Shown piece by piece: positions 15,590 through 23,918 of a stretch of 28,384 nucleotides of DNA. How positions within the stretch are numbered: the stretch's first letter is position 1; every line of letters starts with the position of its first letter. Source of the stretch: CAVQGZ01 sp964400785 (GTDB taxonomy: Bacteria; Actinomycetota; Actinomycetes; Jiangellales; Jiangellaceae); the NCBI GenBank assembly GCA_964400785.1, contig CAYNWB010000028.1, positions 1 to 28,384 of the forward strand. The letters run 5' to 3'. Made by a program: the position numbers and the translations under genes. The notes under the pieces are model-generated. The model made no database searches. It was given only the letters and a program-made list of their open reading frames with translations, and was not told where the DNA came from.

Positions 15590-17979
15590 CCGGATGGCTC
15601 CTTCGCTACGACGGCTACGACCCTGATCACGAGCCCTTGCGTGAGGCGCTCTGCGTGCTGGGCAACGGCAGGTTCGCGTCTCGCGGTGCGGCGCCGGAGT
15701 CGGTCGCGGGTGGCCCGCACTACCCGGGCACCTACGTCGCCGGCGTCTTCAACCGCCTGTCGGTGACGGTGCACGGCCAGCCGGTCGAGAACGAGTCGAT
15801 GGTCAACGTGCCCAACTGGCAGTCGCTCACCGTGCGGGTCGAGGACGGTCCCTGGCTCGACGTCGACCACGACCAGATCAGCGACTACGTCCAGGAGCTC
15901 GACCTGCGCCGAGGCGTGCTCACCCGACGATTTCGGGTGACCGACGACCAGGGGCGGGTGACCGCCATCGCCCAACGCCGTCTGGTCTCGATGGCCGATC
16001 CCTTCTGCGCAGGGCTGGACACCACCGTGGTCGCGGAGAACTACGAAGGCGTGGTGACGGTTCGCAGCGGCATCGACGGCCGGGTCCGCAACAGCGGCGT
16101 CGCCCGCTACGCCGGGCTCGGCGACGAGCACCTGCAGTGCGTGGGCGCCGAGTCGCTCAACAAGTGCGCCGTTGCCCTGGACGCCCGCACGACGACCTCG
16201 CGGGTCGAGATCGGCATCGCAGCCCGGCACCGGGTGCTCGAGAACGGCCGCCTGCTCGACGTCGAGATGACACCGGTGGTCGGGGACGACCACGCCTGGC
16301 ACGACATCACCCTGATGGTGCACCCGCGCGCGGAGCTGACCGTCGAGAAGGTCGCCGCTGTGTACACCTCACGTGACCGAGCGACCAGCGAACCCTTCAG
16401 CGAGGCCCGCGAGAAGGCCCTGTGCATGCCGGAGTTCGACGAGCTGCTGCGCCGCCACGTGCTCGCCTGGGACCACCTGTGGGCGCGCTGCGACCTCGAC
16501 CTGGGCACGCAGGACCGCACGCAGATGGTGCTCCGCCTGCACCTGTTCCACCTGCTGCAGACGGTGTCGAGCCACAGCATCGACCTCGACGTCGGCATCC
16601 CGGCACGCGGGCTGCACGGGGAGGCCTACCGGGGCCACATCTTCTGGGACGAGACCTTCGTCTACCCCTACCTCAACCTGCGGATGCCCGAGGTGTCGAA
16701 GTCGCTGCTGCTCTACCGCTGGCGCCGGCTTCCCCAGGCACGCAAGCTCGCCCACGAGGCCGGGTACGACGGTGCGATGTTCCCCTGGCAGAGCGGCGCG
16801 AACGGCCGGGAGGAGACGCAGACGCTGCATCTCAACCCCCAGTCGGGGCACTGGCTGCCCGACGAGTCACACCGGCAGCGCCACATCAACGTCGCCGTGG
16901 CCTACAACATCTGGCAGTACTACGAAGCCACCGGCGACCTCGACTTCCTCGCCACCTACGGGGCCGAGCTGCTGTTCGAGATCGCGCGGTTCTGGGCCTC
17001 GATCGCCACCTACGACCGGGCCGACGACCGGTACGACATCCGTGGCGTCATGGGTCCCGACGAGTACCACGACGCCTATCCCTGGCAGGAGGAGCCGGGG
17101 CTGGACAACAACGCCTACACGAACGTCATGGTGGTGTGGTTGCTGCAGCGCGCGCTGCGCTGCGTCGAGGTGCTGCCCGACCGCCGGCGTCGCCAGCTGC
17201 TGGACCTGCTCGACATCCGGCGCAGCGACCTCGAGCGCTGGGAGCACATGACCCGCAAGATGCGCCTGGCCTGGCACGACGGCGTGCTGAGCCAGTTCGA
17301 GGGCTACGAGCGTCTCAAGGAGCTCGACTGGGAGGACTACCGGATCAGGTACGGCAACATCGGTCGCCTGGACCGCATCCTCGAGGCCGAGGGCGACTCG
17401 ACGAACAACTACCGGCTGGCCAAGCAGGCCGACGTGCTCATGCTGTTCTACCTGCTGTCCGAGGAGGAGATCTCGGAGATCATCGAGCACCTGGGGTACA
17501 CGTGGGACCCCTTGCTGCCGTCCCGGTGCGTCGACTTCTACCTGCGGCGCACCGCGCACGGCTCGACGCTGTCGAAGCTGGTGCACGCCTGGGTGCTGGC
17601 CCGGATCGACCGGGACGAGGCGTGGCGGCTGTTCATGGAGGCGCTGGAGAGCGACGTCAGCGACGTCCAGGGCGGAACCACCCAGGAGGGCATCCACCTC
17701 GGCGCCATGGTCGGCACGGTCGACCTGCTGCAGCGTGGCTTCACCGGCATCGAGACCCGGGACGACCTGCTGCGATTCGACCCCTTCTTGCCCGACGAGG
17801 TCGCCCAGCTGCACTTCCGCATGCGGTACCGCCAGCACTACGGGCTCGAGGTGAGCCTGCGCCAGGGAACCCTCATGGTGAGCGGACGCCGACACGTCGG
17901 CGAGCCGCTGCGAATCCGCGTCAGCGGCCGCACCTACGAGATCGACCCGGGCGGGGCGCTGTCGGTTCCGCTCGGCTGA
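15586..17979 (+). CDS. GH65 disaccharide phosphorylase (trehalose/maltose/kojibiose type)
   Basis: A cytoplasmic inverting phosphorylase expected to split an alpha-linked glucose disaccharide with phosphate, giving beta-glucose-1-phosphate and glucose. The 797-residue length is standard. The N-terminal beta-sandwich (about 1-265, beginning WLLRYDGYDPD and LGNGRFASRG) is followed by the (alpha/alpha)6 barrel (about 300-690), with FWDETFVYPYL, MFPWQSGANGREETQ and general acid E493 in VMGPDEYHDA. HGSTLSK (about 656-663) and GGTTQEGIHLGAM are in the phosphate-binding region, and a C-terminal beta domain ends the protein. The ATGA overlap with the beta-PGM gene and the nearby otsAB genes favour trehalose, but sequence alone does not separate trehalose, maltose and kojibiose enzymes. 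Confidence 0.93.
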   Translation: MTGWLLRYDGYDPDHEPLREALCVLGNGRFASRGAAPESVAGGPHYPGTYVAGVFNRLSVTVHGQPVENESMVNVPNWQSLTVRVEDGPWLDVDHDQISDYVQELDLRRGVLTRRFRVTDDQGRVTAIAQRRLVSMADPFCAGLDTTVVAENYEGVVTVRSGIDGRVRNSGVARYAGLGDEHLQCVGAESLNKCAVALDARTTTSRVEIGIAARHRVLENGRLLDVEMTPVVGDDHAWHDITLMVHPRAELTVEKVAAVYTSRDRATSEPFSEAREKALCMPEFDELLRRHVLAWDHLWARCDLDLGTQDRTQMVLRLHLFHLLQTVSSHSIDLDVGIPARGLHGEAYRGHIFWDETFVYPYLNLRMPEVSKSLLLYRWRRLPQARKLAHEAGYDGAMFPWQSGANGREETQTLHLNPQSGHWLPDESHRQRHINVAVAYNIWQYYEATGDLDFLATYGAELLFEIARFWASIATYDRADDRYDIRGVMGPDEYHDAYPWQEEPGLDNNAYTNVMVVWLLQRALRCVEVLPDRRRRQLLDLLDIRRSDLERWEHMTRKMRLAWHDGVLSQFEGYERLKELDWEDYRIRYGNIGRLDRILEAEGDSTNNYRLAKQADVLMLFYLLSEEEISEIIEHLGYTWDPLLPSRCVDFYLRRTAHGSTLSKLVHAWVLARIDRDEAWRLFMEALESDVSDVQGGTTQEGIHLGAMVGTVDLLQRGFTGIETRDDLLRFDPFLPDEVAQLHFRMRYRQHYGLEVSLRQGTLMVSGRRHVGEPLRIRVSGRTYEIDPGGALSVPLG

Positions 17980-17986
17980 GCCGTCC

Positions 17987-19114
17987 ATGACCCTCCGGGC
18001 CGTCGGCGTCGAGGAGGAGCTGCTCGTCGTCGACCCGAGCACCGGCGAGCCCGTGCGGGCGGGGCCGCGGCTGGTGCGCAAGGTGCGGGCGGAGACCGCA
18101 GAACGAGGCCGGCTGCCGACGAGGTCGGTGCTCGACGGCAGCGGCATCAGCGGCGAGCTCATGCGTCAGCAGGTCGAGGTCGGCACGTCGCCGCGCATCG
18201 ACCTCGACGCGTTGGCCGACCAGGTTCGTGAGCACCGTCGGGTGGCAATCGCAGCCGCCGAGTCCGAAGGCCTCTCGGTGGTGGCACTGGGCACCAGCCC
18301 GCTGCCGACCACTCCGGCGGTCTCGCCCGACGCCCGGTACCAGTCGCTGCTCTCGGAGTTTCGGCAGGTCGCCGGTGACCTGCTGATCAACGGCTGCCAC
18401 GTGCACGTCGACGTCCGCTCGCGCGAGGAGGCGGTGGCGGTCGTCGACCGCATCCAACCGTGGCTGCCGCTGCTGCGCGCCATCTCGTGCAACTCACCGT
18501 TCTGGAAGGGACGAGACAGCGGGTACGCCAGCTACCGCAGCCTCGTCTGGGGTCGTTGGCCGACCGCTGGTCCGACCGAGCCCTTCGGCACCCTGGCGAC
18601 GTACGAGCATGCCGTCGAGGCCCTGCTGTCCACCGGTGCCGTGGTCGACCGGGGCAACCTCTACTTCGACGCACGGCTGTCCGAGCGCTACCCGACCATC
18701 GAGATCCGGGTCGCCGACGTCTGCCTGTACCCCGACGACGCCGTGCTCGTCGCCGCCCTGGCCCGTGGGCTGGTCGAGACCCTGGCCCGCGCCTGGGAGC
18801 AGCAACGACCCTTCGAGCCGGCGCGGGTCGCACTGCTGCGGACGGCGCACTGGAGGGCCGCACGCGAGGGCCTGGGGGGTCGGTTGCAGCACCCGCTCAC
18901 GCATCAGCCCGCCGCCGCCGCCGAGGCTCTACGCGTGCTGCTGGACACGACCGCCGATGCCCTCGACGACGCGGGCGACCGCATCGGGGTCGCCGAGCTC
19001 GTGGCGCAGGTGCTCGCTCGTGGGACGGGGGCCGCCGCGCAACGTCAGGCGTTCCATCGCCGGTCCAGCCTGGCCGACGTCGTCCGGGCGGCGGTGCGCC
19101 TCACCCGCGGCTGA
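17987..19114 (+). CDS. Carboxylate-amine ligase, GCS2/YbdK family
   Basis: An ATP-grasp-related glutamine-synthetase-fold ligase. E. coli YbdK has weak glutamate-cysteine ligase activity, so members are often annotated as putative gamma-glutamylcysteine synthetases, but the true product in most species is unknown. The 375 residues include the family start VGVEEELLVVDP (about 6-17), the metal/substrate segment INGCHVHVDV (about 133-142), and NLYFDARLSERYPTIEIRVADVCLYPDDAVL (in two parts, about 224-254). It begins 7 bp after the GH65 stop, so it is probably the last gene of that operon. Its connection to sugar phosphorolysis is not obvious. tRNA-Ser follows on the opposite strand. Confidence 0.92.
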   Translation: MTLRAVGVEEELLVVDPSTGEPVRAGPRLVRKVRAETAERGRLPTRSVLDGSGISGELMRQQVEVGTSPRIDLDALADQVREHRRVAIAAAESEGLSVVALGTSPLPTTPAVSPDARYQSLLSEFRQVAGDLLINGCHVHVDVRSREEAVAVVDRIQPWLPLLRAISCNSPFWKGRDSGYASYRSLVWGRWPTAGPTEPFGTLATYEHAVEALLSTGAVVDRGNLYFDARLSERYPTIEIRVADVCLYPDDAVLVAALARGLVETLARAWEQQRPFEPARVALLRTAHWRAAREGLGGRLQHPLTHQPAAAAEALRVLLDTTADALDDAGDRIGVAELVAQVLARGTGAAAQRQAFHRRSSLADVVRAAVRLTRG

Positions 19115-19131
19115 GGCCGACGACGCCGCAG

Positions 19132-19224
19132 CGGAGGGCGTGGGATTCGAACCCACGAGGACGGAGGGGTCCCCGCCCTAGAAGTTTTCAAGACTTCCCC
19201 GTTCGGCCACTCCGGCAGCCCTCC
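19132..19224 (-). tRNA. tRNA-Ser (TGA)
   Basis: The minus strand forms a 93-nt class II tRNA. The acceptor is GGAGGGC/GCCCTCC, the anticodon stem GAAGT/ACTTC encloses the loop CTTGAAA with anticodon TGA, a long variable arm follows, and the T-arm is GTGGG-TTCGAAT-CCCAC. The discriminator is G and no CCA is encoded. CACAAT, about 18 nt upstream of the 5' end, may be its -10. Confidence 0.95.
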
Positions 19225-19261
19225 TGCGCATTGCGCACGGCCATTGTGCCGGACGCCAGGG

Positions 19262-19966
19262 CTACCCCGTGGTGGCGGAGCCGTCCGGGCCGTCGCCGAG
19301 GGTGGGGTGCACCGACGACTCGTCCAGCAGCAGAACCAGGGCCTGGGGGTCGCGATCGGCCAGCACCTCGATCATGACGCCGCGCTCGGCCGCGAGCTCT
19401 GCCTTGCGGGTGGGGTCGGTCGTGGCGCGCACCTGCGCTGCCGAGGCTCGCAGAGCGCCGACGAGCGCGGGCGTGCTCATGGCCTCAGGTCGAACGGCCG
19501 GGGCGGGGGCACCGACATCGGCGGCCGGCTGCGGTGCCTCGATGCCCATCGCGGCCAGCGTCGTCGGGCGGGTCATGGCCACCAGCCAGGCGCCGAGCAT
19601 CGTGACGAACGTCATGGGCAGAGCGCTCTGCTCGAAGATCGTCGCCGCCGCCACGAGTCCCCCGTGCACGACCACACCGAGGGCCGCAGCCCGGACGATC
19701 GACCCACGGCGTACGGTGCCCGGACGGCGCGCCTCGGCTGAGGCGTTGCGTGCCACCACCGCGACGACGACCAGTCCGGCAACGAAGAGTGCTCCGGCGA
19801 CCAGCGCCATCGCTCCCGCCTGCGAGACTGTGCCGAGGTAGGCCAGGGCCGTCACGACCCCCATGAACACCCACCAGGCCGTCACAGCCGGGCGGGTCAG
19901 ACGTGAGCCTGCGAGTGCGGCGAGCACATGCGCAGCGACAGACGGGGAGCGGGGCGCGTCGTCCAT
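19262..19966 (-). CDS. Hypothetical membrane protein with acidic/charged cytoplasmic tail
   Basis: A 234-residue protein not recognised as a named family. About four hydrophobic helices lie between residues 15 and 145 (for example AVTAWWVFMGVVTALAYLG, ALVAGALFVAGLVVVAVV, AAALGVVVHGGLVAAATIF and MTFVTMLGAWLVAM). An Ala/Pro-rich linker (about 155-175) leads to a soluble tail with ALVGALRASAAQVRATTD and EVLADRDPQALVLLLDE. The start at ATG 19966 (MDDAPRSP) is preferred; the frame is open to a GTG at 20011. It is divergent from the 20080 gene. Function is unknown. Confidence 0.68.
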   Translation of the reverse strand: MDDAPRSPSVAAHVLAALAGSRLTRPAVTAWWVFMGVVTALAYLGTVSQAGAMALVAGALFVAGLVVVAVVARNASAEARRPGTVRRGSIVRAAALGVVVHGGLVAAATIFEQSALPMTFVTMLGAWLVAMTRPTTLAAMGIEAPQPAADVGAPAPAVRPEAMSTPALVGALRASAAQVRATTDPTRKAELAAERGVMIEVLADRDPQALVLLLDESSVHPTLGDGPDGSATTG

Positions 19967-20044
19967 GGCAGCAGGGTGCTGCACCGCACCCGTGATCGCA
20001 CCTCGAAGCACAGCGGCGCTGGTGCGTCATGCGTCAGCAGGCCC

Positions 20045-20072
20045 TTGACATCTGCCGGGCCTCGGGTAGACC
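20045..20072 (+). promoter_or_regulatory. Sigma70-type promoter, leaderless, for the 20080 gene
   Basis: A consensus -35 TTGACA (20045-20050) is followed after 16 bp by TAGACC (20067-20072), a near-consensus actinobacterial -10. Transcription would start at about 20079-20080, exactly at the ATG at 20080, which lacks a Shine-Dalgarno sequence. This supports 20080 over the earlier ATG at 20029, which lies upstream of the -35. Confidence 0.6.
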
Positions 20073-20079
20073 GGACGAC

Positions 20080-20538
20080 ATGGCCGACACCAACGCCGGA
20101 CCTCCGCCTGACGGACCGCTCGCCCCGGTGCGCGCGCGACGAGACGCGCTCGAGGCTGCGGCGACCGAGCTCGAGCGATCTCTGGCGGCACCGTCGGCCA
20201 CCACGGCGTGGCGTGACGGCGTCATCTCGGCCCTGGAGCGCACGCAGGGGGTGCTCGAGCAGCACCTGCGGGCCAGCGCCGGAGAGGCAGGCGTGCCGGA
20301 ATCGATCGTGCAGGCCGACCCCCGGCTGATCGGCCCCGCCGAGCGCCTGGCGAGCGAGCACGACGAGCTGGTGTCGCACCAGCGGGCCGTCACGGCCCTC
20401 GCGCACGACGCCTCGAGTGCTCCCGAGGCGGTACGCGACGCAGCGGCCGAGCTGGCGGCTCTGCTGCTGCGGCACGTCCAGCACGCCCACGACCTGCTGT
20501 ACGACGCCTTCGAGTCCGAGCTCGGCGGGGGCGACTGA
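20080..20538 (+). CDS. Hypothetical alpha-helical protein, possibly hemerythrin-like
   Basis: A 152-residue soluble protein, predicted all-helical: RARRDALEAAATELERSL, ALERTQGVLEQHLR, AERLASEHDELVSHQRAV and AAELAALLLRHVQHAHDLLYDAF (each given in part). Histidines and acidic residues recur in the helices (EQHL, SEHDELVSH, RHVQHAH, then FESELGGGD). This pattern resembles hemerythrin/HHE four-helix proteins, but a full H-HxxxE-H-HxxxxD ligand set cannot be confirmed by eye. The start is chosen from the leaderless promoter directly upstream. It is monocistronic and convergent with the helicase gene, 8 bp away. The function is not known. Confidence 0.7.
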   Translation: MADTNAGPPPDGPLAPVRARRDALEAAATELERSLAAPSATTAWRDGVISALERTQGVLEQHLRASAGEAGVPESIVQADPRLIGPAERLASEHDELVSHQRAVTALAHDASSAPEAVRDAAAELAALLLRHVQHAHDLLYDAFESELGGGD

Positions 20539-20546
20539 CAGCCCCG

Positions 20547-22268
20547 TCAGCCTCGGCGGTCCCGACGCACCGTCGGGCGGCGCCCGCGCAGGGTGGTGCG
20601 CCGCAACGCGGCGATCACCTCGTCGGCGCTGGCGGCCGGAACCTGCACCAGCGAGAACTTCTCGAAGATCTCGATCGCGCCGATGTCGCGGCCCCGCAGG
20701 CTCGACTCGTTCGCGATCGCCCCGACGAGGTCGTTGGGACGAACCCGCGACTCCCGGCCGGCTCCGACGAAGATCGTCACCCCGTCCCCGAGCCGGGTGC
20801 TGGAGGCCGCGGCGCGGCCCGCCGCCGGGCCACGCCCCCGGGTCGTTGCGTCCCGGCCCGCGGACGACCGGGCGTCCCGGGGCTCGCGGGCCGCCGGGAT
20901 GTCCACGTCGTCGTCGACGTCGCCTCCGGATGCCTCGTGGGCCATCCTGACCGCCGCCAGCGCGATGTCGACCACGTCGAACTCGTCCGACAACGACTCG
21001 ACGACGACGCGGAACCGGTCGTTGTCGCCGGCCAGCAGGGCCTCCCGCAGGGACGCCCGGGTCAGCTCCAGCCGCCGGGCGTGCAGGTCGGCGACCGTCG
21101 GGACGGTCTCGCGGACGAGCCGGGCGCCGATCGACCGCTCGATGGCGCCGACCAGGCGGTGCTCGCGGGGCTCGGCCAGGGTGATGGCCACGCCCTCGCG
21201 CCCGGCCCGACCCACTCGTCCGATGCGGTGGACGTAGGCCTCGGGAGCAGCCGGGACGTCGTAGTTCACGACGTGGGTGAGCTGGTCGACGTCCAGGCCT
21301 CGAGCAGCCACGTCCGTGGCGACGAGAAGCTCGGTCGAGCCGGCGCGTAGCCGGCCCATGACCCTCTCGCGCTGGTCCTGCGTCAGCCCTCCGTGCAGCG
21401 CCTCGGCGCGGTACCCGCGTCCGTTCATCGTCACCGTCAGGCTGTCGACCTCGTCACGGGTGCGGCAGAAGACGATCGTGGCCACCGGGGCCTCCACGTC
21501 GAGCAGGCGTCCCAGGGCGGCCGGCTTGTACTGACGTGGCACCACGTAGACGACCTGACGCACCTTGGGCGCCTGACCCGCCGCGGGCCTCTCCCGGCCG
21601 AGGGTCACGCGCACAGGTGAGCGCAGGTGCTTGCCGGCCAGACGCTCGATCCGGGACGGCATGGTCGCCGAGAAGAGCACCGTCTGCCGCTGCGCGGGAG
21701 TGCGGTCGAGAATCGCCTCGATGTCGTCGGCGAAGCCCATGTCGAGCATCTCGTCGGCCTCGTCGAGCACGACGGTGGCCACCGAGTCCAGCCGCAGCAC
21801 CCCGCGGTCGATCAGGTCGAGCGCGCGTCCCGGGGTGGCCACGACGACGTCCACGCCGTCGGACAGCCCACGGATCTGCCGCCCCATCGGCGCTCCGCCG
21901 TAGACAGGCTGCACCCGCGCGTCCAGGCGTCGCCCGTAGCGGTGCACAGCCTCGCTGACCTGCACCGCGAGCTCCCGGGTCGGCACCAGCACAAGCCCGG
22001 CCGGGCCGGCCCGTCGGGCGGCGGACGTGCGTGCACCGAGCCGGTGCAGCATCGGTAGCGCGAACGCTGCGGTCTTTCCGGTTCCGGTCGCAGCCTGACC
22101 CAGCAGGTCGGCGCCGGCGACGACGTGGGGCACCGCCTCGCGCTGGATCGGCGTCGGCTCCTCGTAGCCGAGGTCGGCCAGGGTGGCGACGAGTGCGTCG
22201 TCGAGACCGAGGTCGGCGAAGCCCGCGAGGTCGTCGGGGGCGGGTACGTCGGCAGCCTGGTCGGTCAC
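20547..22268 (-). CDS. DEAD-box ATP-dependent RNA helicase with DbpA-like RNA-binding domain
   Basis: A 573-residue helicase that unwinds structured RNA, of the DeaD/CsdA type involved in cold adaptation, ribosome assembly and mRNA turnover. Motifs in order are Q motif EEPTPIQREA, I AATGTGKT, Ia PTRELA, II DEAD, III SAT, IV IVFCRTRDE, V ATDVAARGLD and VI HRIGRVGR. A helical segment and a low-complexity Arg/Ala/Asp-rich stretch (about 455-495) lead into the C-terminal RRM-like DbpA domain (about 498-570; TIFVGAGRESRVRPNDLVGAIA). The GTG start at 22268 (MTDQAADVPAPDD) fits the family, while the frame stays open to 22331. It is divergent from the kinase gene, with about 50 bp between starts. Confidence 0.95.
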   Translation of the reverse strand: MTDQAADVPAPDDLAGFADLGLDDALVATLADLGYEEPTPIQREAVPHVVAGADLLGQAATGTGKTAAFALPMLHRLGARTSAARRAGPAGLVLVPTRELAVQVSEAVHRYGRRLDARVQPVYGGAPMGRQIRGLSDGVDVVVATPGRALDLIDRGVLRLDSVATVVLDEADEMLDMGFADDIEAILDRTPAQRQTVLFSATMPSRIERLAGKHLRSPVRVTLGRERPAAGQAPKVRQVVYVVPRQYKPAALGRLLDVEAPVATIVFCRTRDEVDSLTVTMNGRGYRAEALHGGLTQDQRERVMGRLRAGSTELLVATDVAARGLDVDQLTHVVNYDVPAAPEAYVHRIGRVGRAGREGVAITLAEPREHRLVGAIERSIGARLVRETVPTVADLHARRLELTRASLREALLAGDNDRFRVVVESLSDEFDVVDIALAAVRMAHEASGGDVDDDVDIPAAREPRDARSSAGRDATTRGRGPAAGRAAASSTRLGDGVTIFVGAGRESRVRPNDLVGAIANESSLRGRDIGAIEIFEKFSLVQVPAASADEVIAALRRTTLRGRRPTVRRDRRG

Positions 22269-22304
22269 CCGCCCATCATGGCCGACGCAGCGTCGCACCA
22301 GCGC

Positions 22305-22310
22305 TAGGGT
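22305..22310 (+). promoter_or_regulatory. Putative -10 box for the ROK-kinase gene (leaderless)
   Basis: TAGGGT matches TANNNT and ends 8 nt before the GTG start at 22319, which has no Shine-Dalgarno sequence. Transcription would begin within 1-3 nt of the start codon. Confidence 0.4.
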
Positions 22311-22318
22311 CGCGAACC

Positions 22319-23155
22319 GTGACGCAGGCACCGCTCACGCTCAGCGTCGACTGCGGCGGCACCGGGCTGAAGGGCCTCGTGCTCGACCGGGACGGCGCAC
22401 CCGTGTCGCCGCGGGTGCGCGTCCGTGCGCCCTACCCGTGCCCGCCCGACCGCTTCGCCGAGGCCCTCGCGCACATCGCCACCGGTACGGGCGTGGCCTT
22501 CGACCGCGTCTCGGTCGGCATGCCGGGGCTGGTGCGCCGCGGCGTCGTGCGGTGGACCCCGCACTACGTGACCGAGGCGGGTCCGTTCACCCCGGTGCGA
22601 CCCGACCTGCTGCTGGCCTGGCAGAACCTCGACGTGCGCGAGATGTTGGAGACGACGTTCGGCCGTCCCACGCTCGTGGTCAACGACGCCGACATGGCCG
22701 GGTTGTCGGTGATCAGCGGACACGGCTACGAGGTGATGCTCACTCTCGGCACCGGGCTCGGCTTCGCGCACTACTCCGAGGGGACGCCGCTGCCCAAGAT
22801 CGAGGTGTCGGCCGCCCCCTTCCGCCGGGGCCGGACGTTCGACCAGGTGCTGGGGCACCACGCCCGCAGCAAGCACGGCGCGAAGGCGTGGAGCAAGGAC
22901 GTGCAGCGGGCGCTGCGACGCCTCTTCGCCGTCTTCTACTGGGACCGCGCCTACCTCGGTGGCGGCGGCGCCAAGCACCTGCGCCGACCGGTCGACGAGT
23001 GGGTGACGCTGACCACCAACCACGCAGGCATGCTGGGTGGCGTCCGGCTCTGGGAGGACGAGCGAGCCCGTGGCACGGCCATGCCCCGGATCAGCCACGA
23101 CCCTCCGGACGCCCCGGTACCACCCGCCAGCGACGATTCGCCAGCGACGGGTTGA
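22319..23155 (+). CDS. ROK-family sugar kinase, polyphosphate-glucokinase-like
   Basis: Predicted glucokinase, possibly using polyphosphate as well as ATP. The 278 residues contain phosphate motif 1 SVDCGGTGLKGLVLD (about 9-23), SVGMPGLV (about 65-72), catalytic VVNDADMAGLS with D123, and phosphate motif 2 MLTLGTGLGFA (about 140-150). The C-terminal part (FDQVLGHHARSKHGAKAWSKDVQRAL) resembles actinobacterial PPGK proteins. The zinc-binding CxCGxxGCxE signature of other ROK proteins is absent, as in PPGKs. The start is GTG 22319, probably leaderless. The last 65 bp overlap the convergent nitrilase-family gene, and the overlapping tail is Pro/Asp/Ala-rich. The phosphoryl donor cannot be read from sequence. 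Confidence 0.85.
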   Translation: MTQAPLTLSVDCGGTGLKGLVLDRDGAPVSPRVRVRAPYPCPPDRFAEALAHIATGTGVAFDRVSVGMPGLVRRGVVRWTPHYVTEAGPFTPVRPDLLLAWQNLDVREMLETTFGRPTLVVNDADMAGLSVISGHGYEVMLTLGTGLGFAHYSEGTPLPKIEVSAAPFRRGRTFDQVLGHHARSKHGAKAWSKDVQRALRRLFAVFYWDRAYLGGGGAKHLRRPVDEWVTLTTNHAGMLGGVRLWEDERARGTAMPRISHDPPDAPVPPASDDSPATG

Positions 23156-23918
23156 CCGCCCTGACCTGCCGGACGCGCTCGGCCGACACGGTGGCGACCA
23201 CCGAGCCGTCCTGCTCCCCGAGGCCCGCGACCACCTGGCCCATCGGGTCGACCAGCCTGGTCAGCCCGCAGTAGAGGCTGCCGGCCTTGGCGACGCCCGC
23301 GACGAAGACGGTGTTCTCGATCGCTCGGGCGGCCAGCAACGTCGCCCAGTGGTGCTCCTTCGCGGGCCCACGCAGCCACGCCGCCGGCACGAGCAGCACA
23401 TCGGCACCGGCGTCGACCAGAGCACGGGCCTGCTCGGGGAAGCGCAGGTCGTAGCAGGTGAGCAACCCCAGCGTGCCGGACGAGCCGTCCCGGGAGACCA
23501 CGTCGACCGTGACGGCTGAGGCGTCTCCGGCGCGCAGCCAGTGCGACTCGGAGTAGCCGAAGGCGTCGTAGAGGTGGGCCTTGCGGTAGGCGGCCGCGAG
23601 GCTGCCGTCCGGCCGGACGGCCAGCAGCGTGTTGTAGGGCAGCCCGTCACCGGCAGCCTCGAACATGCCCGCCACGACGGTGGCCCCGGCGCGGGCGGCC
23701 ACCTCGGCGAGAAACGTGGCGAACGGCCCGTCCAGCGGCTCGGCGACCTGCGCCGGTGGGCGCTGCGGCCCACCGAAGTCGGCCTGGGCGGCCTCGGGCA
23801 GCACCACCACGTCGACCGGGCCCGAGGCGTCGAGGCCCGCACTGACGGCGGCCCCCACGAGCGAACGGTTCTCGTGCGGGTCGAGTGCGGTGCTGACCTG
23901 CACCAGCAGCAGTCGCAC
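23091..23918 (-). CDS. Carbon-nitrogen hydrolase (nitrilase superfamily amidase)
   Basis: A 275-residue hydrolase of the C-N hydrolase superfamily, probably an omega-amidase/Nit-like enzyme that hydrolyses amides of small acids or damaged metabolites. The Glu-Lys-Cys triad is visible: E42 in VVLPEAAQ, K112 in AYRKAHLYDAFG and C154 in LLTCYDLRFPEQAR. The closing segment RAVNPSLANRRW is also family-like. The GTG start at 23918 overlaps the stop of the upstream SDR gene by one base (TAGTG), so the two are co-translated. The 3' end overlaps the convergent kinase gene by 65 bp. The substrate is unknown. Confidence 0.9.
   Translation of the reverse strand: MRLLLVQVSTALDPHENRSLVGAAVSAGLDASGPVDVVVLPEAAQADFGGPQRPPAQVAEPLDGPFATFLAEVAARAGATVVAGMFEAAGDGLPYNTLLAVRPDGSLAAAYRKAHLYDAFGYSESHWLRAGDASAVTVDVVSRDGSSGTLGLLTCYDLRFPEQARALVDAGADVLLVPAAWLRGPAKEHHWATLLAARAIENTVFVAGVAKAGSLYCGLTRLVDPMGQVVAGLGEQDGSVVATVSAERVRQVRAVNPSLANRRWRVVPGRPEGRG

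Noticed and set aside
16422..17990. 522-codon second frame within the GH65 gene
   Set aside because: It is an Arg/Pro/Ala-rich out-of-frame translation of the GH65 coding sequence.
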